DNA from: Mangrovimicrobium sp048323675
GTDB taxonomy: Bacteria; Pseudomonadota; Gammaproteobacteria; Pseudomonadales; Halieaceae
Direction of reading: 5' to 3'
DNA: 64,000 nt
Assembly: GCF_048323675.1 (NCBI RefSeq)
Contig: NZ_JBLWFK010000004.1
Span: forward strand, 558,001-622,000
Position 1 is the first letter of the stretch; the number at the start of each line of letters is the position of its first letter. Positions 1 through 8,153 of the stretch are shown piece after piece. A model generated the notes under the pieces. It was not told the origin of the DNA. It was given only the letters and a program-made list of their open reading frames with translations, and ran no database searches. The translations under genes were made by a program, and so were the position numbers.

Positions 1-1
1 C

Positions 2-343
2 GAGGAACACTATCGCCTCGCGGTAGCGGAACTTGCGCCGCGCGATGATGCCGAAGCAGAGATAGAGCGATTGTTCGGTGAGCCCGTGGAACTGCCCGAC
101 GACGACGTGGTGCGTTACCTGCCGACACCGGTAGCAGTGGAAGAGGGCCGGCTGGTGCTGCAATTCTCCGTCAGCGACAGCGGCCGGGTAACCGACATGG
201 AACGGGTCGACAACAACGAGGTCAACCAGAGCGCGGTAAACCGCATCATGCGCACCCTGCGCAGTACCCGTTTCCGGCCGCGCCTGGAAAGCGCCGGGCC
301 GGTAGCAACCGAGATGGTAACCAGAGCTTATGACATCGAGTGA
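2..343 (+). CDS. TonB C-terminal-domain protein (5' end outside window)
   Basis: The frame is open from base 2, so the gene starts outside the window; 113 residues are visible. The last ~75 residues match the TonB C-terminal domain pattern: a GRLVLQFSVSDSGRV strand pair, then an Ala/Asn-rich helix, then the basic RFRPRLE segment and a closing strand. In TonB this domain sits in the periplasm and contacts outer-membrane receptors, but many TonB_C proteins have other partners. The stop overlaps the next gene by 14 bases, which places it in the same transcription unit as the envelope cluster that follows. An ExbB-like channel and ExbD-like helices lie downstream, so a role as their periplasmic effector is plausible but inferred. 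The N-terminal part cannot be judged. Confidence 0.75.
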   Translation, partial: EEHYRLAVAELAPRDDAEAEIERLFGEPVELPDDDVVRYLPTPVAVEEGRLVLQFSVSDSGRVTDMERVDNNEVNQSAVNRIMRTLRSTRFRPRLESAGPVATEMVTRAYDIE

Positions 344-1577
344 AACCGGCAAATCGACCAGCGCAGTGCTGGCACGCCTGCGCCCGGCAACGGCGCTGGG
401 GCTGGTGTGCGCCTGCCTCGCCCTCGCCGGCTGTCCCAGCGCCAGTAATCCGCCGGCACCACAGTCACCGAGCATGCCCTCGTCGTCCTCGAGCTCCAGT
501 TCATCCAGCTCCAGTTCATCCAGCTCCAGCTCTTCCAGCTCCAGTTCATCCGGCAGCAGTGGCAGTACATCCAGCACATCGAATTCTTCACCCGCCGGGT
601 CCGCGTCGAGTTCCGGGTCGTCCGGCGGCAATTCCAGCCCGTCCTCAGCGAGTTCTGCGGGCAGCACGGGCGCTTCCACAGACGTCTCGACCGGTAACAT
701 GCCCGGCGCGTCGATGCCCTCCACCGCCGGCGGCAGCGCGGGCAGCGACGCCACCGCTGGCAGCCCGACCGGCGAAACCGGCACGGCAGGCGACGGCGGC
801 ATGGCGGACGCCAGCGGCTCTGCCGCTGGACAGGCCGGTGCAAGCGGCGCTGAGCCCGGTTTCGAGACCGGCGGCGGACTGGGCCTGCCGAGCATGGAAG
901 ACACCCCGAGCTTCGAGGATTCCTACCCCGGTTCCGGGGGCGAGGGCGAGGGCAGTGATGCGCCCAGCGGACAGGGCAGCACTGCAGCCAGCGGCGGGAA
1001 CGGGGAAAACAGCGGCGGCAATGAAGGCACTGGCGGCGGAGACGGCAGCGACGGCACAGGCGGCCAGGGCAGTACCGCCGGCACAGCGGACGGCAGCGGC
1101 ACACCCGGCCAGGGCAGCTATGGCGCGTACGGCACAGGCAACGGCGGCGGGCGGGTACTCACTCCCGCGGAGCAGGTCGCCATTCTCGACGCCCAGCTGG
1201 AAAAAGGCACCGGTGATTTCGACAGCATGATCCTCGAGCAGCAGGCCCAGCAGCGACAGGGCGCCCGGCAGAGCAGCGACAGCCGCGCCGCCAGCGCCGC
1301 CCGTGGCACCGCGGCCAGCAACGGCGCCTACGGCGGCGAGGTTGCCAGCGCCGGCGGGGTCTATGGCGGCAGTTACGGCGGCGGTATCGGCACGGCCACC
1401 GCGTCGAGTGAACCGCCACCCAGCACTGCCAAGTACCCGCCGCCGGCGGACATCCCCTCCGGCGAGGACGACGACGTGGTCGCCCGCCAGTTGCGCGAAG
1501 CCGCGATGCGCGAGGCCGATCCGCAGGTCCGGGAAAAACTCTGGGACGAATACCGCAAGTACAAGGGCATCGACTAA
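330..1577 (+). CDS. Ser/Gly-rich low-complexity lipoprotein
   Basis: 415 residues. An N-terminal signal peptide ends in the lipobox LALAGC (Cys near residue 35), so the protein should be lipid-anchored on the periplasmic face of a membrane. It continues into a run of about 25 serines (residues ~50-75), encoded partly by a 15-bp tandem repeat, then roughly 200 residues of Ser/Gly/Ala/Thr-rich spacer. Only the last ~45 residues look folded (EDDDVVARQLREAAMREADP..., a charged helix). No enzymatic motif is seen. ATG at 330 lies inside the preceding gene, and the stop TAA shares a base with the next ATG, so it is translationally coupled on both sides. It may be a flexible tether that places the C-terminal helix away from the membrane; that role is inference. 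Confidence 0.8.
   Translation: MTSSETGKSTSAVLARLRPATALGLVCACLALAGCPSASNPPAPQSPSMPSSSSSSSSSSSSSSSSSSSSSSSSGSSGSTSSTSNSSPAGSASSSGSSGGNSSPSSASSAGSTGASTDVSTGNMPGASMPSTAGGSAGSDATAGSPTGETGTAGDGGMADASGSAAGQAGASGAEPGFETGGGLGLPSMEDTPSFEDSYPGSGGEGEGSDAPSGQGSTAASGGNGENSGGNEGTGGGDGSDGTGGQGSTAGTADGSGTPGQGSYGAYGTGNGGGRVLTPAEQVAILDAQLEKGTGDFDSMILEQQAQQRQGARQSSDSRAASAARGTAASNGAYGGEVASAGGVYGGSYGGGIGTATASSEPPPSTAKYPPPADIPSGEDDDVVARQLREAAMREADPQVREKLWDEYRKYKGID
492..551. repeat. Four tandem 15-bp units coding poly-Ser
   Basis: Four head-to-tail copies of AGCTCCAGTTCATCC (the third reads AGCTCCAGCTCTTCC) at 492-506, 507-521, 522-536 and 537-551, each coding five serines. The unit is a multiple of three, so gain or loss of units by slippage would change spacer length without breaking the frame. 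Confidence 0.9.
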
Positions 1578-2824
1578 TGCTCCGTGACACAACAAGAATA
1601 AACTGCACCGGCAAAATCGCCACGGTCTTCCTGCTGGCAATGCTGGCCGGCTGTGTCAGCAATACGATCAAGACCACCTCGGTGCCATCGGTGGACACCC
1701 CCTCGGTCGCCGTCGCGGAAAACCAGCTGCTGGATGTGGGGATCGCCATTTTCGACCCCGGTATCGATGATGCCGGGGACGAGGAGGAAACCATCTATCC
1801 CGAGGTGCGCAGGGCCGAATCCCGCTTCATGCCCAACCAGCTTGCCCAGGCCATGCAGCAGAGCGGCGCCTGGGGCGCAGTGCGCGTGGTACCCGACCCG
1901 GAGCGGGTGTCCGACCTCTCGGTACACGGCAAAATCGTGCACTCCGACGGCGAGTACCTGGAGCTGGCGATCACCGCGCGCGACTCCCGCGGCCACACCT
2001 GGCTGGAAAAAAGCTACTCCGGCCACGCCAGCGCCTATGCCTACAAGGCGGGCACCGTAAACACCAACGACCCCTTCCAGGCCATCTACAACACCATCGC
2101 CAATGACCTGCTGCGGGCCCAGGAAAAACTGCCCCTCGCGGACCGCGACAAGGTGCGGATGACTACCGAATTGCGCTTTGCCAGCCACTTCGCCCCCGAC
2201 GCCTTCGGCGGCTACCTGGCCGAGGACAAGGACGGCGAATACCAGCTGCTGCGCCTGCCGGCCGCGGGCGACCCGATGCTCGAACGCATCGAGCAGATCC
2301 GCGATCGCGACCACGCCTACGTCGACACCATGCAGGAGTACTACAACCAGTTCGGCGACCAGATGTACCCACCCTACCAGGAGTGGCGCAAACAGAGCTT
2401 CCAGGAAGCCATCGCCATGCAGGAGCTGAAGGCCGAAAGCCAGCGCAACCTGATCCTCGGTGCCGTGGCCGTGGCCGCCGGTATCGCCGGAGTGGCCGGC
2501 GGTGACAGCAGCACCACCCGGGCGATGGGCAATATCGCCGTGATCGGCGGCGGCTACATGATCAAGAGCGGCCTCGACAAACGCAACGAAGCGCAAATCC
2601 ACGTCGAGGCGCTGGAAGAACTGGGCACTTCGCTGGAAGCTGAAATCACCCCCCAGGTGATCGAACTGGAAGACCGCAGCATCACCCTCAGCGGTTCGGT
2701 GGAAGACCAGTACGCCCAGTGGCGCAGCCTGCTGACCGAGATTTACGCCACCGAGGTCGGTGCTTTGGAGATGCCGGAGTCGGTAGCGGACAGCTCTACC
2801 AGCAAGGCTGAAGTTGAGCATTAA
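1577..2824 (+). CDS. Conserved-type lipoprotein of unknown function
   Basis: 415 residues with signal peptide and lipobox LLAMLAGC. The ATG at 1577 overlaps the previous stop (TAATG). The N-terminal half (about 55-190) has the look of a periplasmic alpha/beta domain (LLDVGIAIFDPGIDD, then a GAWGAVRVVPDPERVSDLSVHGKI stretch of the kind seen in envelope stress or GNA1162-like lipoproteins). The C-terminal half is helical, with a short Ala/Gly-rich hydrophobic patch near 295-325 (LGAVAVAAGIAGVAGG). No catalytic motif is seen. It closes the first block of the cluster; a 620-base gap with palindromic elements separates it from the next gene. The family assignment is uncertain, but reading frame, lipobox and coupling make the gene itself secure. 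Confidence 0.8.
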   Translation: MLRDTTRINCTGKIATVFLLAMLAGCVSNTIKTTSVPSVDTPSVAVAENQLLDVGIAIFDPGIDDAGDEEETIYPEVRRAESRFMPNQLAQAMQQSGAWGAVRVVPDPERVSDLSVHGKIVHSDGEYLELAITARDSRGHTWLEKSYSGHASAYAYKAGTVNTNDPFQAIYNTIANDLLRAQEKLPLADRDKVRMTTELRFASHFAPDAFGGYLAEDKDGEYQLLRLPAAGDPMLERIEQIRDRDHAYVDTMQEYYNQFGDQMYPPYQEWRKQSFQEAIAMQELKAESQRNLILGAVAVAAGIAGVAGGDSSTTRAMGNIAVIGGGYMIKSGLDKRNEAQIHVEALEELGTSLEAEITPQVIELEDRSITLSGSVEDQYAQWRSLLTEIYATEVGALEMPESVADSSTSKAEVEH

Positions 2825-2905
2825 GCTTTCGGGGCAGGCGAGCACACTTTGAGCTTTTTTGGTGGCCGGCTGTACCGTCAGTCAGGGGGAACCTACTCCG
2901 AGCGC

Positions 2906-3013
2906 GAGTCAGAACATTCCCCGCTTGAACACGTCAAAAAGCGCACATCCCTGTGCAGACTCGGTCGGCGACGTCCTGTCGCCTCACGGTTCCAGCGGGG
3001 AATGTTCTGACTC
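2906..3013 (+). repeat. Structured palindromic element, copy A
   Basis: Perfect 20-bp terminal inverted repeats at 2906-2925 and 2994-3013 enclose a 68-base core. The core holds two hairpins: GCACATCCCTGTGC at 2943-2956 and GGCGACGTCCTGTCGCC at 2967-2983, separated by a GACTCGG segment. The core matches copy B at 3167-3266 (reverse complement) nearly base for base and matches copy C at 47520-47623 in layout, but the outer arms of the three copies are unrelated in sequence. Confidence 0.9.
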
Positions 3014-3166
3014 ACACTCTACCTGCGGCACGAGATTTACTTTTAGCGGGACTGTTCCAGACTTCAAATTACACAGTGACCATCAGATCAGCTTCAATAC
3101 ACCGCGCTTCTGCTGAATTGCTTTTGGTGCCACTGTGCTGAACTGCGAAGCGCGGAGAGTGTGCGG

Positions 3167-3266
3167 CCTGCCTTCTCCCGGGGGGACCGTGAGGCGACAG
3201 GACGTCGCCGACCGAGCCTGTACATGGATGTACGCTTTTTGGCGTGTCCCACCGGGAGAAGGCAGG
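3167..3266 (-). repeat. Structured palindromic element, copy B (inverted)
   Basis: Perfect 15-bp terminal inverted repeats, CCTGCCTTCTCCCGG at 3167-3181 and its complement at 3252-3266. Read on the minus strand, the core is that of copy A with a few changes. The inner hairpins are GTACATGGATGTAC at 3220-3233 and the 17-base GGCGAC...GTCGCC at 3193-3209. In the first hairpin, the change relative to copy A (T-A in place of C-G) keeps the base pair, which is evidence that the fold matters. Confidence 0.9.
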
Positions 3267-3323
3267 TCGCGCGCTCGGTGCCTGAATCTGGCACCGGACG
3301 AAAATGACCGGTCACTCGCCAAT

Positions 3324-3350
3324 CCAGAGTCCAGAGGCCAGAGTCCAGAG
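3324..3350. repeat. 13-bp direct repeat
   Basis: CCAGAGTCCAGAG occurs at 3324-3336 and again at 3338-3350 with one base between. It lies just after palindromic copy B and before the start of the TPR-like gene, and it looks like non-coding repeat debris. Confidence 0.7.
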
Positions 3351-3444
3351 AAGACAAGCCGCAAACAACGTAATAGAGTTACACACTCGAACCATCCCGA
3401 TCCCAGCAAGCAGCAACCAGCCAGAGCCAAGGTCCAGCCAATCG

Positions 3445-4974
3445 ATGTCGTCTCCGCGAGAGCCCCTGCAAGCCACGCCCCTGGAACCCGCAGCCAAACC
3501 TGGCACCGACACCTTCGATACCCCGGGCACACCGCGCTGGGTACTGCCCGCCCTCGGCGTCCTGCTGCTGCTCGCGGTGCTGGTCATCTTCTGGCTGCCG
3601 GGGCAGATCGAACCGGCGAACCCACGCCTGCCAGAGCCCGCCGCAGTGCAGCAGGACCAACCCGCGCCTGCAGCCAAAGCCGGCGGTGGCGAGCGCGACA
3701 GTGCCGGCGCAGACGCCGGGACACCCTGGTCCGATGCACAGGCAGCGAAGCTGCGCCAGGAAGCCAAGGACGCCCTGGAGAAACTGCTGGAAGCGCAGTA
3801 TGAGCTGGAAGAGCGCGGGGTGACGCAGTGGGCGGCGGAGGACTATAACAACGCCCTCGCAACCGCGAAAACCGGCGATGAGCAGTACCGCCAGCAGCAG
3901 TACACCGAGGCACGGGGTTCCTATGAACAGGCGCTTGCGGCCATGCAGGCAATCAGCGCCGGTATACCCGCGATCATGGATCAGCAACTGGCCGCAATCA
4001 GTGCGGCCGTTGACGACGGCGACGTGGACTCCGCACAGCAAACGCTGGCGGTGGCGGAAAAACTGGAACCGGAGAACGCGGCGCTGCCGGAACTGCAGCA
4101 GCGCGTGGCCAACCTGCCCGGGGTCCTGGCACAGCTCGACAGCGCCGCGCAGGCGGAAGCCGGCGGCGACCTGGCCAGTGCAGAGCGGGCCCTGCAACAG
4201 GCCGTGGCACTGGACCCGCAGCACCAGCGCGCCGCCGCGGAACTGGCCCGGGTATCCGCGGCCTACGGCGAACAGCAGTTTGGCGACGCGATGAGCGCCG
4301 GCTACCGCGCCCTCGACAGCGGCGATTACGCCGCGGCGCGCAAGCAGTTCAACAATGCGGCCAAGCAGCGCCCGCAGTCCGCCGAGGCGCGCAGCGCCCT
4401 CGCCGAACTGGCCGTTGCCGAGCAGGCGGGCAGGCTCACCAGTTTGCAGCGGCAGGGCGAACGCCAGGCCGCGGCGGAAGACTGGGACGCGGCGGTGAAG
4501 ACCTACGAGCAGGCCCTCGCGGTGGACGACAATGTCGTGTTTGCACGCGACGGGCTGCCCCGCGCCCGGGAGCGCGCGGCCCTCGACCAGTCCCTGCGCT
4601 CGATCATCGAGCAGCCCGGGCGGCTCTCGGATATTGCCGTGGCCGAGTCCACCGCACAATTGCTCGCAAGCGCACGCGCGGTCAGCGGCGCCGGGCCGAA
4701 ACTGCAGGGCCAGATCGACACGGTGGACAGCCTGCTGCAAAGCGCCAATGCGGTTATTCCGGTCACCCTCACCTCCGACGGCCAGACCGAGGTGATCATC
4801 TACAAGGTGGCGCGACTCGGCACGTTCCAGCAGCGCACCCTGGACCTGCGCCCCGGCGACTACCGGGTGCGCGGTTCCCGGGTGGGCTTTCGCGACGTCC
4901 TCTACACCCTGGAGGTCGGGCACGACGCCCCGCCGCCCACCCTCGCCGTGATCTGCACGGAGAAAATCCTGTGA
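3445..4974 (+). CDS. Membrane-anchored TPR-like repeat protein
   Basis: 509 residues from ATG 3445. An in-frame ATG at 3304 exists, but the extra 47 residues run through a DNA repeat. A single transmembrane helix at about 32-53 (RWVLPALGVLLLLAVLVIFW) follows a short cytoplasmic tail. The rest is Ala-rich helical repeat of tetratricopeptide character (for example YTEARGSYEQALAAM, DLASAERALQQAVALDP, DYAAARKQFNNAAKQRP, DWDAAVKTYEQALAVDD), suggesting a periplasmic protein-protein scaffold. The last ~90 residues form a beta-rich domain (VIPVTLTSDGQTEVIIYKV, then LDLRPGDYRVRGSRVGFRDV) resembling a PEGA-type module. It overlaps the next gene by 4 bases (GTGA), and that protein also has a single N-terminal helix and PEGA modules, so the two probably act together. 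Confidence 0.8.
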   Translation: MSSPREPLQATPLEPAAKPGTDTFDTPGTPRWVLPALGVLLLLAVLVIFWLPGQIEPANPRLPEPAAVQQDQPAPAAKAGGGERDSAGADAGTPWSDAQAAKLRQEAKDALEKLLEAQYELEERGVTQWAAEDYNNALATAKTGDEQYRQQQYTEARGSYEQALAAMQAISAGIPAIMDQQLAAISAAVDDGDVDSAQQTLAVAEKLEPENAALPELQQRVANLPGVLAQLDSAAQAEAGGDLASAERALQQAVALDPQHQRAAAELARVSAAYGEQQFGDAMSAGYRALDSGDYAAARKQFNNAAKQRPQSAEARSALAELAVAEQAGRLTSLQRQGERQAAAEDWDAAVKTYEQALAVDDNVVFARDGLPRARERAALDQSLRSIIEQPGRLSDIAVAESTAQLLASARAVSGAGPKLQGQIDTVDSLLQSANAVIPVTLTSDGQTEVIIYKVARLGTFQQRTLDLRPGDYRVRGSRVGFRDVLYTLEVGHDAPPPTLAVICTEKIL

Positions 4975-7034
4975 CCGACAACAACCGCCGGGGCCCGATC
5001 GAGCCCAGCGCCTTCGAACCCCTGGACAGCGCCAAAACCGCACCCGTGCGCAGGGCACACCCGCTGCGCTGGACGGTGGGCGGCGCGCTGGCCGTGTTCG
5101 CGCTGATCATGCTGTTCCTGTTCAGCGCCCGCTCGCTCGACGTGGTTGTGATCAGCGAAACCCCGGCAGAGGTCGACGTTTCCGGCCTCGCCCTGCCCTT
5201 CGGCGAACGCTACCTCCTGCTACCCGGCACCTACCAGGTTCACGCGGAGGCAGAGGGCTATTACCCCGGTGACACCGAGGTCAGCGTGGAACGCGGCGAC
5301 AGCCAGCGTATAGAGCTGGCCCTGCAGCCCCTCCCCGGACGCCTGAACATCACCAGCACCCCGGCAGACGCAAAGCTGTCTGCAGATGGAGAGGAACGCG
5401 GCAGTACGCCGCTACAGGACCTATCCCTGGAACCCGGCACCCATACCCTGCGCTTCGAGGCGGAACGCTACCGGACACTGGAACTGGACGTCGAGGTTAC
5501 CGGCCGCGACATACTGCAGGAGCTGGCCGTCGAGCTGGAGCCCGCCTGGGCGCAGGTCAGCCTCGACAGCGCACCCACTGGCGCGGAAATTCTCGTCGAC
5601 GGCGAGCCCGCCGGCACGACGCCCGCCACACTCGAGCTGATCGAGGGCGAGCGCCAGCTGCTGCTGCGCAGCCCCGGTTTCGCCGACGGGATTCGCGAAC
5701 TCGCGGTGGTCGCAGGGGAAGCCCAGGACCTCGGCAGCATCACCCTGCTGCCCGCCGCCGGCCTGCTGCAACTGGATACCCGGCCCTCGGGCGCCAACGT
5801 GACTCTCGACGGCGAATTCCAGGGCCAGACCCCGCTGCAGCTCGAGGTCAGTCCGGGCCGCGACCACCGCCTCTCGGTATTCAAGCCCGGCTACCGGCGC
5901 CACAGTGAAACCATCCGCATGCAGGCGGCGCAGGCAGACGAACGCAGTATTGCCCTGCAGGCGCAGCTCGGTGAGGTGGAATTCGTGATCAGCCCGGCGG
6001 ACGCGGTGCTGCGGATCAACGGCCGGGAGGTCGGTACCGGTAGCCGCACCCTGTCGCTGCCGGCGGCGGCGCAGAGCGTGGAGGTATCGCTGGCAGGCCA
6101 TGCCACCGTGCGCGAGAGCGTGACCCCGCGTCCGGGCTTCCGCCAGCGGGTCGCAGTCACCCTGCGCACCGAGGCGGAAATCAAGGCCGCGCGCACACCG
6201 AACGAGATCACCACCGCCCTCGGCCAGACCCTGCTGCTGTTCCGCCCGGCCAATACACCCACCGCCGACTTCACCATGGGCGCGTCGCGTCGCGAACCCG
6301 GTCGGCGGGCCAACGAAGTCCTGCATCCGGTGGCCCTGCGCCGGGCCTTCTACCTGCAGACCACCGAGGTGACCAACGCCCAGTTCCGGCAATACACCGC
6401 GGACCACAACTCCGGGCAGATCGAGGGCAACAGCCTGAACCGCGACAACCAGCCCGCGGTGCAGGTGAGCTGGCAGCAGGCGGCCAGTTTCTGCAACTGG
6501 CTCAGCCGGCGGGAGGGCCTGCCGCCCTTCTACAGCGAGACCCGCGGCATCATCACCGGCTTCAATCCCGCATCCACCGGCTACCGCCTGCCCAGCGAGG
6601 CCGAGTGGGCCTGGGCCGCCGGCTCCAAAGGCGGCGTGCTGTTGCGCTTCCCCTGGGGCGAAGACTTCCCGCCGACCAAACCGGTGGAAAACTATGCCGA
6701 CAACTCCTCCGCCTATGTTACGGGGCGCTTTCTCGCCGGCTACGAGGACGGCCATATCGTCAGCGCACCGGTGGCGTCCTTTGGCGCCAACCCGCAGGGA
6801 CTCTACGACATGGGCGGCAACGTGGCCGAGTGGGTGAATGACGTCTACAGCATTCCCGCCGCGGACGGCGCAGTGGAGACCGACCCGCTCGGCGCGCAGA
6901 GCGGCGACAACTACGTGCTGCGCGGCGCCGGCTGGTCGCACAGCCGTATCGGGGAACTGCGCCTGTCCTACCGCGATTATGGGCAAGCCGGGCGCGATGA
7001 CGTAGGATTCAGGATAGCCCGCTACGCCGAGTAG
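4971..7034 (+). CDS. PEGA-repeat protein with FGE/SUMF1-like domain
   Basis: 687 residues from GTG 4971, translationally coupled to the previous gene. One transmembrane helix sits at about 32-50 (VGGALAVFALIMLFLF). Four PEGA-type beta modules follow (roughly 115-170, 178-240, 255-320, 325-385), each with the DG...GTTP turn and a closing GY/GF motif. Residues ~412-687 form a formylglycine-generating-enzyme/SUMF1 domain (FTMGASRRE, FYLQTTEVTNAQF, YRLPSEAEWAWAA, GLYDMGGNVAEWVND, GFRIARY). The active-site cysteines of true FGE are absent: the C-terminal segment before GFR reads RGAGWSHSRIGELRLSYRDY with no Cys. It is therefore probably a binding or structural FGE fold in the periplasm, not a sulfatase activator. 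Confidence 0.88.
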   Translation: MTDNNRRGPIEPSAFEPLDSAKTAPVRRAHPLRWTVGGALAVFALIMLFLFSARSLDVVVISETPAEVDVSGLALPFGERYLLLPGTYQVHAEAEGYYPGDTEVSVERGDSQRIELALQPLPGRLNITSTPADAKLSADGEERGSTPLQDLSLEPGTHTLRFEAERYRTLELDVEVTGRDILQELAVELEPAWAQVSLDSAPTGAEILVDGEPAGTTPATLELIEGERQLLLRSPGFADGIRELAVVAGEAQDLGSITLLPAAGLLQLDTRPSGANVTLDGEFQGQTPLQLEVSPGRDHRLSVFKPGYRRHSETIRMQAAQADERSIALQAQLGEVEFVISPADAVLRINGREVGTGSRTLSLPAAAQSVEVSLAGHATVRESVTPRPGFRQRVAVTLRTEAEIKAARTPNEITTALGQTLLLFRPANTPTADFTMGASRREPGRRANEVLHPVALRRAFYLQTTEVTNAQFRQYTADHNSGQIEGNSLNRDNQPAVQVSWQQAASFCNWLSRREGLPPFYSETRGIITGFNPASTGYRLPSEAEWAWAAGSKGGVLLRFPWGEDFPPTKPVENYADNSSAYVTGRFLAGYEDGHIVSAPVASFGANPQGLYDMGGNVAEWVNDVYSIPAADGAVETDPLGAQSGDNYVLRGAGWSHSRIGELRLSYRDYGQAGRDDVGFRIARYAE

Positions 7035-7054
7035 CGGCTGGTGACTCAAGGTCG

Positions 7055-7327
7055 ATGTACCGAACCATGACAAGAACTCTTGCCCTGCTGCTGCTACTGG
7101 CGCTGCCACTTTCGCTTTCGGCACAGGAAGCGACGCAAGCCCCGGACGGCGAAGCGGCCGACGCAACTGCACAGGCTGCACCCGCCGGGGAATCATCGTC
7201 CAAAGCGACGGTCGAAAAAGGCCAGCCCGCCGACAAACCGGCGCAAGCGGACAAGGACCCCTTCGACTACCAGGCCTCGGAGCAGATCTCCGAAGACCTG
7301 TCCGTTTCCTTTCCCGTGGATATCTAA
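7055..7327 (+). CDS. Small exported protein, unknown function
   Basis: 90 residues. A clear signal peptide (RTLALLLLLALPLSLSAQ) should be cleaved after SLSA-Q. The mature ~65 residues are acidic, Ala/Pro/Lys-rich and probably disordered, ending in an ISEDLSVSFPVDI segment that may be a strand. ATG 7055 has AAGG 5 bases upstream; an ATG at 7067 is an alternative start. It lies 20 bases after the PEGA/FGE-like gene and 21 before the channel gene, so it is part of the same unit, possibly a small accessory subunit. No family recognised. Confidence 0.65.
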   Translation: MYRTMTRTLALLLLLALPLSLSAQEATQAPDGEAADATAQAAPAGESSSKATVEKGQPADKPAQADKDPFDYQASEQISEDLSVSFPVDI

Positions 7328-7348
7328 TTTCCAATACAGGCGCTGCAC

Positions 7349-8143
7349 ATGAAGAACAGCATGTCCTCAGAATTCATCTACCAGTTGTTCGCCCTGCTGA
7401 TTGCGATCATCGTGGTCCATGCGGTCTACGTAGGCGCTATCCGTCCCGCCGCCGACGCGCAACTGCAGCAGCAGGCGGCGCTGCTGGAAGCCGGAGAAGA
7501 GGCGCCGACCAACCGCAGCCTGGTGGTCGTCATCCGCGACTTCGAACAGGAGTCCTGTTTCATCCTGCTGATCTGGGCGCTGGCCATCATGGGTTACAAG
7601 GCACGCCACTCCCTGCGCGAACAGTCCCTGCTCAACCGCCGCCTGCTGGATATTCCCGAGGGCACCAGTGTCCTGCCCCAGGATGCCCGCGAATACAGCC
7701 GCGCGCTGGAGTCCCTGCCGCCACAGGAGCAGGACTACCTGCTACCGCGCACGCTGATCGCCGCCCTGCAGCGCTTCGCCAGCACCGGCAGCATCCAGGC
7801 GGTATCCGACACCATCCGCGAGAGTTGCGACATCGAGGCGGACCGCCTGGACTCTGAACTGTCGATGGTGCGCTACATCTCCTGGGCCATACCGTCGATC
7901 GGCTTTATCGGCACCGTGCGCGGTATCGGCGACGCCCTGGGCCAGGCCTACAAGGCGGTGGAGGGTGACATTTCCGGCGTAACCGCCAGCCTCGGCGTGG
8001 CCTTCAACAGCACCTTCGTGGCGCTGGTCCTGTCGATCGTCATCATGTTCTGCCTGCACCAGCTGCAGTTGCTGCAGGAGCGCCTGGTACTGGAATCCCA
8101 GCGCTACGCCGACCAGCGCCTGCTACGCCACCTGGTGGTCTGA
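7349..8143 (+). CDS. ExbB/TolQ/MotA-type proton channel subunit
   Basis: 264 residues. It has an N-terminal helix (~8-30), a second (~69-87) and the two C-terminal helices that define the family: SWAIPSIGFIGTVRGIGDAL (compare aPLLGLLGTV in ExbB/TolQ) and VAFNSTFVALVLSIVIMFCL. Both pore threonines of ExbB/TolQ have counterparts (T of GTV and T of NST). In ExbB, TolQ and MotA a pentamer of such subunits surrounds a dimer of single-helix partners (ExbD, TolR, MotB) and couples ion flow to periplasmic work. No ordinary ExbD is encoded nearby. The only candidates for the partner are the two VWA proteins at 9395 and 10489, whose single helix carries the ExbD-like F-L-D motif. Confidence 0.88.
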   Translation: MKNSMSSEFIYQLFALLIAIIVVHAVYVGAIRPAADAQLQQQAALLEAGEEAPTNRSLVVVIRDFEQESCFILLIWALAIMGYKARHSLREQSLLNRRLLDIPEGTSVLPQDAREYSRALESLPPQEQDYLLPRTLIAALQRFASTGSIQAVSDTIRESCDIEADRLDSELSMVRYISWAIPSIGFIGTVRGIGDALGQAYKAVEGDISGVTASLGVAFNSTFVALVLSIVIMFCLHQLQLLQERLVLESQRYADQRLLRHLVV

Positions 8144-8153
8144 GGATCGAAGC

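Larger units (their letters stand above)
2825..3444. other. 620-base gap holding two palindromic elements
   Basis: No convincing gene. The stretch is filled by two inverted copies of a structured palindromic element (2906-3013 and 3167-3266) and a 13-bp direct repeat (3324-3350). The frame of the next gene is open back to an ATG at 3304, but those codons run through the direct repeat and have no membrane-protein character, so they are treated as non-coding. Confidence 0.7.

Noticed and set aside
328..1640. Long antisense frames over the Ser/Gly-rich lipoprotein
   Set aside because: Low-complexity Arg/Cys/Ala translations caused by GC-rich, repeated codons on the other strand; no start signals or domains.
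2825..3303. CRISPR array or insertion sequence
   Set aside because: Repeats are only two and inverted, with self-complementary arms; no transposase, spacers or cas genes.
3304..3444. Longer N-terminus of the TPR-like protein (start at 3304)
   Set aside because: The added codons traverse a 13-bp direct repeat and give a residue mix unlike the rest; the ATG at 3445 starts a normal cytoplasmic tail before the helix.
4971..7034. True formylglycine-generating enzyme or sulfatase activator
   Set aside because: The active-site cysteines are absent and no sulfatase gene is in the window.
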